From assembly GCF_000169095.1 (NCBI RefSeq), contig NZ_AAVU01000005.1, forward strand, positions 1 through 64,000: 64,000 nt of DNA, in the 5' to 3' direction. The first letter of the stretch is position 1. Every line of letters begins with the position of its first letter. This DNA is from Lyngbya sp. PCC 8106 (GTDB lineage Bacteria > Cyanobacteriota > Cyanobacteriia > Cyanobacteriales > Microcoleaceae). The position numbers and the translations under genes were made by a program. Below the pieces are notes generated by a model that did not search any database, was not told the DNA's origin, and saw nothing but the letters and a program-made list of their open reading frames with translations. Below are positions 53,792 to 62,834 of the stretch, piece after piece.

Positions 53792-54887
53792 GGGATTCTG
53801 AAATATAATCGGCAGTTGCTTCGACCAGTGCGATCGCATTTTCATACATCATCCGAGTTGGCCCGAGCATTCCGACACTCCCGACAGGAATATTATTGCG
53901 GTAATATTGTCTAGAAATCAAGCTGCAACATTGAATCGGTTCGAGGGGATTTTCAGCCCCGATACGAACAGTAACTCGCTGTTCTTGTTCGGGAGTTTGA
54001 AAGATTAACGGCCAGAGTTTTTCTTGTTGATCTTCGAGGAGATGAAGAATAGTTTGTACTTGTTGGAGTTGGGAAAATTCGGGTAAACGCAACACTTCTG
54101 ATATTCCACTAAATTGAATACGAGTATATTCAGGTTTTTGGGTGCGTAAACTTAAATCATCGAGAAGTTTCCGAATTAAATTCGCATAGCGTTCAAACTT
54201 ACGATCCAACTCACTCCAGTCCAAAGTAGAAAGTTCATTTAAGGCTTGTCCCCGGAGTTGAGTATTGAGAAAGTTAGACAAAATTTGCAGTTCTTGTTCG
54301 AGCAGTTCTTCATCTTCTGATAACGAAGAAATGAGTTCGTTCACTGCAACTTCTAACGGGTGATCAACTTGGGGAAATTCCATGATAATCGACTGGGTTT
54401 GATAGCTATCGGTAACGACAACTAGCATAATTTTACCCGGTTCCATAGACACCAGTTGTAAATGTCTTAGATTATCGCTGGTGGTTTGGGGCATGGTAAT
54501 CAGGGTAATATATCCACTCAGGGTTGAGAGGATTTGCGCTGCTCCCCGTAAAATCGCTTCGATACTCCAGTTTTTGGCATCAAGTTGTTCGCGTAGAAGC
54601 TGAGTGACTTGACTGGCGATGGTATCTGAAGGGGTGATCATCCGATCAACATAGATCCGATAGCCGGAGTCTGAGGGAATTCGCCCAGCGGAGGTATGGG
54701 GTTGATAGAGGAGTCCCGCTTTTTCTAAAGTACCCATGTTGTTGCGAATTGTGGCTGGACTGACTTTGAGGTTAAACTCCTCCACAAGAGCTTTTGAGCC
54801 AACGGGTTCTGCGGTGGCGATGTAATGACGGATTGTAGCCCACAGGATATGGTGTTGTCGCTCTGAGAGATTTACTAGCACAGGCAT
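53778..54887 (-). CDS. hrcA: Heat-inducible transcription repressor HrcA
   Basis: The protein (369 residues from the ATG at 54887; a TTG 12 codons earlier is also open) has the N-terminal winged helix with ILWATIRHYIATAEPVGSKAL and SPATIRNNMGTLEKAGLL, then the GAF-like and dimerisation domains, ending with IGSVGMLGPTRMMYENAIAL-like (about 345). HrcA represses groE/dnaK-type operons by binding CIRCE. No CIRCE was found in this window, so its targets are elsewhere. Confidence 0.92.
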   Translation of the reverse strand: MPVLVNLSERQHHILWATIRHYIATAEPVGSKALVEEFNLKVSPATIRNNMGTLEKAGLLYQPHTSAGRIPSDSGYRIYVDRMITPSDTIASQVTQLLREQLDAKNWSIEAILRGAAQILSTLSGYITLITMPQTTSDNLRHLQLVSMEPGKIMLVVVTDSYQTQSIIMEFPQVDHPLEVAVNELISSLSEDEELLEQELQILSNFLNTQLRGQALNELSTLDWSELDRKFERYANLIRKLLDDLSLRTQKPEYTRIQFSGISEVLRLPEFSQLQQVQTILHLLEDQQEKLWPLIFQTPEQEQRVTVRIGAENPLEPIQCCSLISRQYYRNNIPVGSVGMLGPTRMMYENAIALVEATADYISESLTQN

Positions 54888-55113
54888 TCGACTCAAATGG
54901 GGTTGAACTAGACTGTTATGCAAAGGTTGAAAAGTAGGAATCTGCTGATCACAGATCTAAAGGAATTTTTTATCTACAAAGATAGCAGATACTCGAAATT
55001 TCACCAGAACAATGGTTTCATTCTAGTGAGATTTTTGCCTTTTTCCCTAATTTGAAAAAATAGTTAAATGTTCTGGATTTTGAGCCGAAATTGTGCTATA
55101 TAAACAACTAAAG

Positions 55114-56046
55114 TTAGGCGATGGTTTGAATTTCCGTCGAGAGTAACCACTGTTGCAATTTTTCCATTAAGGCTAAAGTGTGGCGAGAGGCAGCAAGATT
55201 GCCCTGGTTTGTGAAGCATTGACAGGCGGCTTTGAGATCAGCGATCGCTCCTGCATATAGCCCTTGTTGCTGTCTGAGCATGGCTCGATTAAAGTGAGCG
55301 AGGGCATGATTGGGGTTGAGGTGGAGTGTGGCTGTAAACTCTTGCAGGGCGGTGTGAGTATTTCCCTGACGGCTACAGGCACAAGCATGATTATAATGCG
55401 CTCTGGGGTTGCTGGCATCGTGGTGAATCGCTGTAGAAAAGTTGGCGATCGCATAGGGGATCTGATCGAGCATCAAATAGGCGATTCCCCGATCAATATA
55501 GATTTCTGCTAACTGGGAGGCTTCTAAGGATGCAGTGTAGTTTAAGGCTTGGTTATAATCAGCGATCGCATTTGTATAGTCTTGGAGTTCTGAGTAAGCG
55601 AGTCCCCGATTGTAGTAGCCTAACACGGCATCGGCTTGATGTTCGATGAGATGATCATAAGCAGCGATCGCATGGGTGAAATCACCGCTTCTGTAGTAGG
55701 CTATTCCCAGATTTAGATAAGTATTGTTGCTGTTGCTGTGGGGTTGCAGTTGAGTGGCGTATAGACAGTCTTGGATGGCTTGTGAGTAATTGCCCAGCTG
55801 AACCGAGATCAAACAGCGATCGCGATAAGCCTCGACTAAGGTATTATCTAGGTTGATCGCTTGGTTGAGTGCTTGTAAGGCTTGAGAATAATGTTGCTGT
55901 TGAATCTGTTCAATTGCTTGAGAGAGGTAATTTTCTGCCTTTGATGGGGAATTTAGGGGAGTTTGAGCAAAAGCAGAAACTGAGTATCCGATCCAGAAAA
56001 TTACAGCAATGCTGAGGCTGCACAAAACACGGTACAGTCTATTCAT
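55114..56046 (-). CDS. Secreted TPR-repeat protein
   Basis: The 310-residue product (ATG at 56046) has a signal peptide ending near AFAQ (about 27) and seven or so tetratricopeptide repeats (units like A-x-x-xYNRGLAYSELxDYTNAIADYNQAL). It would be a periplasmic interaction scaffold; partners are unknown. The gene carries five HIP1 octamers in about 600 bp. Confidence 0.85.
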   Translation of the reverse strand: MNRLYRVLCSLSIAVIFWIGYSVSAFAQTPLNSPSKAENYLSQAIEQIQQQHYSQALQALNQAINLDNTLVEAYRDRCLISVQLGNYSQAIQDCLYATQLQPHSNSNNTYLNLGIAYYRSGDFTHAIAAYDHLIEHQADAVLGYYNRGLAYSELQDYTNAIADYNQALNYTASLEASQLAEIYIDRGIAYLMLDQIPYAIANFSTAIHHDASNPRAHYNHACACSRQGNTHTALQEFTATLHLNPNHALAHFNRAMLRQQQGLYAGAIADLKAACQCFTNQGNLAASRHTLALMEKLQQWLLSTEIQTIA

Positions 56047-56225
56047 ACATACAGAAGTCCGAAAAAGCATGAACAAGAGGCGCAACACTTAAGCGAATTG
56101 AAGTCGGTTTCTGACTCTATCTTTCGGCTTAAGAGTTCCACCCCGAGTTAAAGATTGAGTTGATTGTGACAAAACTAGAGAGTCAGAACCGTCACATTGA
56201 TCACAATCAGAATTTAATCAAGAAT

Positions 56226-56573
56226 TTACCAGCCCTTGTCAGCTTTGGAAAAAACATAAGCCGATACATCTTCGATCTGTTGAGGACTTAAACGTCCTTT
56301 AAAAGCAGGCATCGCGTTTTTACCCTTGGTAATTTGGTAAGCGATCGCCGCTTGAGGATCATCATTAAAGCCTTTTAGATATTTGGCGAGGTCGGCTTTA
56401 CTGAGGGTTTTATTTGACATGATAACATTCTTTCCCCCCATGTGACAGGCGTTACAATTTGCGGCAAAGACTTGGCTACCAGTGGCTGGATCTCCATCTG
56501 CTAAAGCGGGAGATGGAATAACTAAGCCCAAGACTGCAAAGGCGACTAAAAAGAAAGCAAATAACTTTTTCAA
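56226..56573 (-). CDS. petJ: Cytochrome c6
   Basis: The 115-residue precursor has a signal peptide (ending SPALA) and a mature c6: DGDPATGSQVFAANCNACH with the CxxCH haem site, the axial methionine in KGKNAMPAFKG, and VSAYVFSKADKGW at the end. It carries electrons from cytochrome b6f to photosystem I or the oxidase in the lumen. AGGAG lies 7 nt before a TTG, which is therefore the likely start; an upstream ATG would add 12 poorly fitting residues. Confidence 0.93.
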   Translation of the reverse strand: MKKLFAFFLVAFAVLGLVIPSPALADGDPATGSQVFAANCNACHMGGKNVIMSNKTLSKADLAKYLKGFNDDPQAAIAYQITKGKNAMPAFKGRLSPQQIEDVSAYVFSKADKGW

Positions 56574-56935
56574 TAGAGTTCTCCTGTTGAGATAGATGAA
56601 CAACATCAATCGTGATTGAATCCTATTATTCTATTCTCATAAATCTGATCAATCTGTCAAAAGACAGGCCGTCAAATATTAAGACTGATTTTCATGCAAT
56701 CCGATTTGATCGAAACATTGACTCACCGGAAACAGCGTCGGATTTAGTGAAGATATCCATTGAATTCAACGGCGGATATTGAAAATCAGAGATACCTCAG
56801 CAACGAGACGACAGATTGGGTTCAGATGTCAGTTGTAAAATCCTAAGCTACATTAGAACTTGAGTTGCTGTTGTCCTCACCCAGATTTCCCCAAAATCAC
56901 TTTGAATTGCATAATATTTCTGATCAACTCATCAC
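56574..56935. other. Gap between petJ and the DUF1361 gene
   Basis: A 362-bp stretch with promoters in both directions presumably. I see no RNA gene and no coding frame with support. Copper regulation of petJ is common, but no operator is recognisable. Confidence 0.4.
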
Positions 56936-57814
56936 ATGATAGATCTACTGATTAACTGGATAACCTCAGCTTGGCAAGCAATTTTCGCGAATATTGGTTG
57001 GATGTCGTGGAATTTATTTCTAGCGTTAATCCCTCTGGCTTTAAGCGTCTGGTTGTTTTGTCCATCTGTGATCTCTAAACCGTCTAAAATGCGATTGCGC
57101 GGAGCGCACTGGCGAAGCCAATCGCCGATTTTAATTTGGTGTATTGGGTTACTCCTGGGCTTGAGTTTTCTCCCCAATGCCTATCGAGTTGGGCGACAGT
57201 TTCACCGTTTGATCCAAACCCTAGATAGTCGCTATCTGTTGATCGCCTTGGTGATCACAGTTACCTTGATGGGAGTAGATATCTGGCAGCGCCGACAACA
57301 GCATCAGTCTCACCGTCTGTCAGTGCGATGGTGGTTAGGTGTTTTGGTATTTATCTTATTTCTGCCTAATGCTCCTTATGTTCTCACAGATGTGATTCAT
57401 TTGATCGATCAAATTCGTCAAGGGTATTCAGTGTGGATCATTTCGTTAGCTTTGATTCCCCAATATCTAGTCTTTATGTTTATTGGGTTTGAAGCCTATG
57501 TGCTTTCTCTGATTTACCTTGATCGCTACTTGTTGGATCAGCAAGGTTGGAAACAGAATCGTTGGATAGCAGAATTGACAATACACGCCCTTTGTGCTGT
57601 CGGAATTTATCTCGGACGCTTTTACCGATTCAATAGTTGGGATATTATTACGAATCCAGATGTTTTAATGCGGAGTATGGTTGATAATCTCCTCAATCAC
57701 CGTCCTTTACTCGTGATGTCTGTAACATTTGTAGTTTTGAGTGTTTTGTATGGACTAATGAAGCTGATTACCCTTGCAGTGCTTCCCCCCTCATCCTCTC
57801 CCGAGCCTATGTAA
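56936..57814 (+). CDS. DUF1361 family membrane protein with an in-frame repeat insertion
   Basis: The 292-residue protein has about seven membrane helices and DUF1361 signatures FLPNAPYVLTDVIHL (about 142-156), GFEAYVLSLIYLDRYL and IYLGRFYRFNSWDI. Function is unknown. Residues about 53-63 (MRLRGAHWRSQ) are encoded by a GCGATTG...CAATCGC palindromic repeat (57091-57125), which adds an in-frame hydrophilic loop between two helices. Confidence 0.82.
   Translation: MIDLLINWITSAWQAIFANIGWMSWNLFLALIPLALSVWLFCPSVISKPSKMRLRGAHWRSQSPILIWCIGLLLGLSFLPNAYRVGRQFHRLIQTLDSRYLLIALVITVTLMGVDIWQRRQQHQSHRLSVRWWLGVLVFILFLPNAPYVLTDVIHLIDQIRQGYSVWIISLALIPQYLVFMFIGFEAYVLSLIYLDRYLLDQQGWKQNRWIAELTIHALCAVGIYLGRFYRFNSWDIITNPDVLMRSMVDNLLNHRPLLVMSVTFVVLSVLYGLMKLITLAVLPPSSSPEPM
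57091..57125. repeat. Palindromic repeat inside the DUF1361 gene
   Basis: The arms GCGATTG and CAATCGC bound GC-rich sequence with an inner GCGC/GGAGCGC motif, 35 bp in all. It resembles small REP-like palindromes common in cyanobacterial intergenic DNA, here without a stop codon in the reading frame. Confidence 0.6.
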
Positions 57815-57904
57815 CATATTTGACAAGTGTATTTGTCATCACCTACTATCAGACTAGAAACTTGCATACTCAAAACTCTGTAGAGACTTCAACACGCACA
57901 GCAA

Positions 57905-59869
57905 ATGAACCGATTTGATAATCAGTTGTGGAAGCGATTTTTAGCGATCGCCCAACCCTTTTTCTATCCCCTGGAACCGGGAAGCAGCAAAGTGTTTCTT
58001 GGATTGTTATTATTGCTACTTGTTTTCCTCTTTGCTGTTGTTTTTATACTCGTTGCTGGAGTGACTTTAGGAAGTCAGTATCTCTTTCCTGAATTTTTTA
58101 ATAGCATTGCCCCAGGGTTACTTGAAACTGTAACAGGTTTAATTGAGTCTCCCTGGATTGTGGTGTTTGGCTTGATGCTAATTCTCCCTTTAATCGCTGC
58201 ATTTAACTATAAGGAGAAATTACTATTTCGCTGGCAACCTTGGAGTTTTTTAGCGATTCTTTTGTTTTTATCCGTGTCAGTGAGTGGCTTAAATGTAATT
58301 ATTAGCTATGTTTCTAACTTCTTTACAACCGCTCTTTCTGAAAAAAATGAATCAGAATTTTGGCGATTTTTATTTGTGTATGCAGGTGTTTTTGTTGTCG
58401 GGATTCCGATTGTTGCCCTCTATGGCTACACTCGTGATCGTTTAGCCAACTTTTGGAGAAAATGGTTAACGGATAAATTTCTCAATAACTACTTTGAGAA
58501 TCGCGCCTATTATAAAATTGAATCTCAGCGACAAATTGACAACCCCGATCAACGAGTTTCCGAAGATATAAAATCCTTTACTCGAACGAGTTTAGTTTTT
58601 TTACTCATTCTGCTCAATTCGATCATTGATATCATTTCATTTAGTGGAATTCTCTGGACGATTTCCAAAAACCTTTCTGTATTTTTGCTCTTTTATGCTG
58701 TTTTTGGTACAGTCATCACTATTTTAATCGGACGACGGTTAATTCCACTCAACTTCAATCAACTCCGACGAGAAGCTGATTTTCGCTATGGATTAATTCA
58801 TGTTCGTGACCATGCCGAATCTATTGCATTTTATCAAGGAGAAGAACAAGAAAATGTACAAATTAAACAGCGATTTTTAAAGGCTTTTGATAACTTTAAC
58901 CTGTTAATAGGCTGGCAACGAAATGTCGATTATTTTACTACAGGTTATCGCTATATTGTGATTATTTTGCCTTCGTTGATTATGGCACCGCTCTATTTTT
59001 CAGGTGAGATTCGATTTGGAGATATTACCCAAGCAAACTTTGCTTTTAGTCAAGTTTTATCAGCGATTTCGATTATTGTGAGTCAGATTGAATCCCTGAG
59101 TGCATTTGCCGCAGGTATTAACCGTTTGGCTACGTTTTCAGAAGCTTTAGAACCGGATAATACAACTCCTCAATCGGGAGAACCTCGAATTGATTTAACG
59201 ATAGATTCTCCTCTAGCCCTCGAACATATTACCCTCAATACTCCCAACTATCAAAAAATCCTTGTTCAAGATTTATCTTTAGTTTTACAACCGAATCAAG
59301 GATTATTAATTATGGGAAATAGTGGTGCAGGTAAAAGTTCTTTATTACGGGCAATTGCAGGATTATGGCGTTCAGGAACCGGACAGTTAGTGCGTCCAGA
59401 TTTACAGGAAATGCTGTTTTTACCGCAAAAACCCTATATGATTTTAGGAACGCTGCGCGAACAATTATTATATCCCTATACTGAACAAGGAGTAGATGAC
59501 CAGAAATTACATGAAGTTTTAGAACTGGTCAATTTGGGTTATATCCCGGAACAAGTAAGTGGATTTGATGTTGAATTAGATTGGGCAAATGTTTTGTCTT
59601 TAGGAGAACAACAGCGTTTAGCATTTGCACGTTTATTACTCAGTAAACCCAGTTATGTGATTCTTGATGAAGCCACAAGTGCTTTAGATCTCAAGAACGA
59701 AGAACGCCTCTATCAAAAGCTACAAGAGACTAAAACAACCTACGTGAGTGTGGGACATCGATTGAGTTTATTAAAGTATCATCACCAGGTTTTAGAGTTG
59801 CAGGGAGATACCAAATGGCGAGTCGTTTCAGCCGAAGATTATCAAGCTGATCTGAATGTTTTAAGTTAG
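57905..59869 (+). CDS. ABC transporter, fused permease and ATPase, SbmA/BacA-like
   Basis: The 654-residue protein has six membrane helices in an SbmA/BacA-type permease (about 25-400) and an ATPase with Walker A GNSGAGKSS, signature LSLGEQQRLAFARLLL and Walker B YVILDEATSALD. These transporters handle peptide antibiotics, vitamin B12 or long-chain fatty acids; the ligand here is not known. It is a fused half-transporter and should work as a homodimer. Confidence 0.88.
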   Translation: MNRFDNQLWKRFLAIAQPFFYPLEPGSSKVFLGLLLLLLVFLFAVVFILVAGVTLGSQYLFPEFFNSIAPGLLETVTGLIESPWIVVFGLMLILPLIAAFNYKEKLLFRWQPWSFLAILLFLSVSVSGLNVIISYVSNFFTTALSEKNESEFWRFLFVYAGVFVVGIPIVALYGYTRDRLANFWRKWLTDKFLNNYFENRAYYKIESQRQIDNPDQRVSEDIKSFTRTSLVFLLILLNSIIDIISFSGILWTISKNLSVFLLFYAVFGTVITILIGRRLIPLNFNQLRREADFRYGLIHVRDHAESIAFYQGEEQENVQIKQRFLKAFDNFNLLIGWQRNVDYFTTGYRYIVIILPSLIMAPLYFSGEIRFGDITQANFAFSQVLSAISIIVSQIESLSAFAAGINRLATFSEALEPDNTTPQSGEPRIDLTIDSPLALEHITLNTPNYQKILVQDLSLVLQPNQGLLIMGNSGAGKSSLLRAIAGLWRSGTGQLVRPDLQEMLFLPQKPYMILGTLREQLLYPYTEQGVDDQKLHEVLELVNLGYIPEQVSGFDVELDWANVLSLGEQQRLAFARLLLSKPSYVILDEATSALDLKNEERLYQKLQETKTTYVSVGHRLSLLKYHHQVLELQGDTKWRVVSAEDYQADLNVLS

Positions 59870-59898
59870 CTTCTAAGAGACTTCCTCAGTTGATTTTT

Positions 59899-60297
59899 TC
59901 AATCAGATTGCTGAGTATTATTCGGTTCAAAAGAACGGCATTGACTACAAGGCCCGTCAGGATTCACTGCACAACGAACTAATTCTGAATGGGCATTAAA
60001 ACGACAAGTTGCATCACCGAGTACCCAACGTCCATCCACTAGGCTTCTTTCTTGGGGACGTTCAGCCGATTGTACATAAAGTGAGATTTGATACAGTCGA
60101 TAACGACCCGATTTTAACTGATAGCGGTGACGACGTTCTAAGACGGCATAAGTTTGACCTTGAAGATCAAGATAATGACCCGGTTGAGGTGTCCAATCAA
60201 AGAAAATATTTCCTAAAGACCGTCGAGGATGAGTTAAAATTACCTCAGTTGGTAAAGAATCAGATTCGAGATTATCCATTGATGACTCCGTAGACAA
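59899..60297 (-). CDS. Conserved cyanobacterial Cys-rich protein (DUF6464-like), second copy
   Basis: The 132-residue protein shares the C-terminal motif WVLGDATCRFNAHSELVRCAVNPDGPCSQCRSF with the gene at 39729-40052. It lacks the N-terminal membrane helix of that copy and has instead a soluble N-terminal part with a YQISLYVQS-type strand pattern. Cysteine spacing suggests metal binding. Function is unknown. Confidence 0.72.
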   Translation of the reverse strand: MSTESSMDNLESDSLPTEVILTHPRRSLGNIFFDWTPQPGHYLDLQGQTYAVLERRHRYQLKSGRYRLYQISLYVQSAERPQERSLVDGRWVLGDATCRFNAHSELVRCAVNPDGPCSQCRSFEPNNTQQSD

Positions 60298-60488
60298 GTA
60301 TAACTTTTATTATGTCGATTCAGTCAAGGCTTTGTCAAATTTAGAGTGATTAAGTTAAAACATTCCTGTTGTTGAGTGGAATCAACATAAGCTAGTTCTT
60401 CGGGTTCTCAAGTGCTGTAATTCTTGTTAAAGATAAAATTGACTTTAAGTTTATTATTCCTTTGACTCAGAACTTCGAGGTTAATACA

Positions 60489-61280
60489 ATGTTTTTATTT
60501 TTATCGAAACTTCTGCCCTTATTTATTTATCCTTTAGGATTGACTTCTCTGCTGATGATTGCTGCTTTGATCTTACTCTGGAAACAGCCTCGCTGGGCCG
60601 CAGGTGCGATCGCTTTAGGATTATTGGTTCTTCTGACAAGTAGTAACAGTGGGGTTTCTCAAAGTTTAGTGCGAAGTCTAGAATGGCAAAATATTCCTAA
60701 TGGTGAACTACCAAAAGCAACAGCAATTGTGGTACTGGGCGGAGGAACGAAAGCCCCGACTCCGCCTCGTCCTTGGGTGGATGTGGGTGAAGCGGGCGAT
60801 CGCATTTTGTATGGGGCATTATTATACAAACAGGATAAAGCCCCGTGGTTAATTTTAAGTGGAGGTCGCATTCAATGGGACGGAAAAGAACCTCCAGAGT
60901 CAGCCGATATGAAAGAAATTGCTGTAGAAATGGGGGTTCGGGAGTCGGCTATTTTGCAAGATCCAGATTCACTGAATACCTATCAAAATGCAGTCAATGT
61001 TCGTCAAATTTTAGCAGAAAATAACTTAACCGGAAAGGTATTATTGGTTACATCTGCCCTGCATATGCCCCGATCGCTTTTAGTTTTTCAGCGTCAAGGC
61101 ATTGAAGTAATTCCTGCACCCACTGATTTTTTAGTTTCCCAGCAGGATCTTCAGCCTTCTACAACGATACAAGGAAGGATTTTAAACCTGATACCCGATA
61201 CTCAATCTTTACAACAATTTACCCAAGCCTTAAAAGAATATATCGGAATGATCGTTTATCGGTTACGAGGATGGTTGTAG
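60489..61280 (+). CDS. YdcF/ElyC-like DUF218 protein
   Basis: The 263-residue protein (ATG 8 nt after GAGGT) has two N-terminal membrane helices and the DUF218 domain: AIVVLGGGTKA (about 80), GALLYKQDKAPWLILSGG, EPPESADMKEIAVEMGV and LVTSALHMPRSLLVFQRQGIEV. Relatives ElyC and SanA act in envelope integrity. It may work in peptidoglycan precursor handling; the substrate is not known. Confidence 0.87.
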   Translation: MFLFLSKLLPLFIYPLGLTSLLMIAALILLWKQPRWAAGAIALGLLVLLTSSNSGVSQSLVRSLEWQNIPNGELPKATAIVVLGGGTKAPTPPRPWVDVGEAGDRILYGALLYKQDKAPWLILSGGRIQWDGKEPPESADMKEIAVEMGVRESAILQDPDSLNTYQNAVNVRQILAENNLTGKVLLVTSALHMPRSLLVFQRQGIEVIPAPTDFLVSQQDLQPSTTIQGRILNLIPDTQSLQQFTQALKEYIGMIVYRLRGWL

Positions 61281-61361
61281 TCAGCAATTGTGAGCCATCG
61301 AGGAATTGAGATTAAATATGTTAAATTAAGTAAGAAATTAGCAGGAGAGGTTTGATCTGTA

Positions 61362-61595
61362 ATGGACTTTCAGTGGGAGCAAGGTTTTACAGATATTCAA
61401 CAATCAGAAATTGAGATTTTACAAGCTTATCAAGTTACTCACGAATTTTATCAAGAGGTTCAATATCGCGAGGACTTTGAACAATATTGTCAATGGTACG
61501 CTGAAACCGCAGAACGCCATCAACAAGAACTCCAAAAAATGCGAGGTGATATTAATCTCTTTAGTTGGTTTTTGCGGGGACGAGGGACTAATTAG
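61362..61595 (+). CDS. Small conserved hypothetical protein
   Basis: The 77-residue, helical, Gln/Glu-rich soluble protein has an AGGAGAGG ribosome-binding site ahead of its ATG. Heptad-like FYQEVQYREDFEQYCQWYAE suggests a helical pair. No function or family name is recognised. Confidence 0.6.
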   Translation: MDFQWEQGFTDIQQSEIEILQAYQVTHEFYQEVQYREDFEQYCQWYAETAERHQQELQKMRGDINLFSWFLRGRGTN

Positions 61596-61693
61596 AGACG
61601 CGGGAGAGTGATCCACGCGGGGTAATCTGTGTGACCCTAACGCCCCCCGATTTCTGAGTCTGTTGTTTTCTCCTTTCACCTGTTGATGGGTGT

Positions 61694-61921
61694 CTATTCT
61701 GCAATCACTTCAAGTTCCTCCGATTTCAAATGAACTTTAAATTTATCGCTAAATTTGACCTGAATCGGGAGATTGGGACTAATTGGCCTACCATTCCAAT
61801 CTTCAATGATAGAGGCAATGTCTCCCTCTAAGCCCTTGAGATCAAATGGCTGATTGCGGTGTTCAGGATGTATATAGACAATAACTGATGTTTTGACGCG
61901 AACGCGATCGCCAACTTTCAT
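61694..61921 (-). CDS. ftrV: Ferredoxin-thioredoxin reductase, variable chain
   Basis: The 75-residue SH3-like protein has MKVGDRVRVKTSVIVYIHPEHRNQPFDLKGLEGDI, diagnostic of the variable subunit. It partners the catalytic FtrC (not in the window), which passes electrons from ferredoxin to thioredoxin in the light. The start at 61921 matches the family, so an upstream alternative is dropped. Confidence 0.92.
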   Translation of the reverse strand: MKVGDRVRVKTSVIVYIHPEHRNQPFDLKGLEGDIASIIEDWNGRPISPNLPIQVKFSDKFKVHLKSEELEVIAE

Positions 61922-62202
61922 AGACTCTAACCTAGTATTTCCTCTCAAACAACCTGAACTGCACAGGGGTTGATCACCTGCACTAAATCAGGCAGTTTTT
62001 CTATATTGACACAGAAATTGCCTCAAAACTCACCCGTTTAAGGATTTACTGTGGTGAAGATTGGAGATTGACAGATCAACTGCGATCGCGTCTTCTGTTG
62101 TGACACTGGGCTATAACTGAAGCCGCTTTAGCCCCAGTATTTGGAACCCTTTGAGGCTGAACCGGGGGATTGAGTTGATATTCAATCCCGGCAACACCTG
62201 CT

Positions 62203-62583
62203 TTAATTTCCGATGGGAATCGGTATTCCCCGCACTCCAACCCCTTGTGAATTGAAGGTGGGAGTTAAGGGCAGAGTTATCCCCTGTTGATCTTGTGAGG
62301 ATGAATTGGAATCAATCATAACTTCCGCTGTCGGTACCGCTTGATTCAAATATTCGGGTTCGTATGCAAACGGTTTATCGAGTGATGGCCCCCCCTGTGG
62401 AAAACTAGCACTAGAGGGTTTTATACCCATATCTAAGCCTTTCCCTTCTAAATCTGATGCGGACACAGAGGGCTGTTGATAGGCATCAAGTCGCTGAACT
62501 TCTTCTGCGATTCCTCTCGGTATAAGAGAGAAAAAGTTGACCCCCATCACCACACCCCAGAAAATCCCTTGAGCAATCTTCAT
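62203..62583 (-). CDS. Putative exported hypothetical protein
   Basis: The 126-residue product has a signal peptide (MKIAQGIFWGVVMGVNFFSL, about 1-25) and a low-complexity body rich in Ser, Gln, Pro and Gly without cysteines. No family is recognised. It could be a surface protein; the reading frame has fair codon use and an RBS (AAAGG) before the ATG. Confidence 0.55.
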   Translation of the reverse strand: MKIAQGIFWGVVMGVNFFSLIPRGIAEEVQRLDAYQQPSVSASDLEGKGLDMGIKPSSASFPQGGPSLDKPFAYEPEYLNQAVPTAEVMIDSNSSSQDQQGITLPLTPTFNSQGVGVRGIPIPIGN

Positions 62584-62834
62584 GGTGGTTTACCTTTCGT
62601 AATTCTAAAGCAATTTGCGCCTGAGCTAAACACCTATACAGGTCGCAAGCCTTGTACCCTAACAACTCTATAAATCTAAAGATATTTGGAGATTATAAAG
62701 ATAAAATGATCTTTTAAATTACTCCACTTTTAGACTAACATTCCCTCTCTCTCAACAACTGTAACTTACCTTACAAAGTATTTTTGTCTCTATGTTAAGA
62801 ACCCATTCAAAAGCCTGTATTGCTGGGGTCTTCA

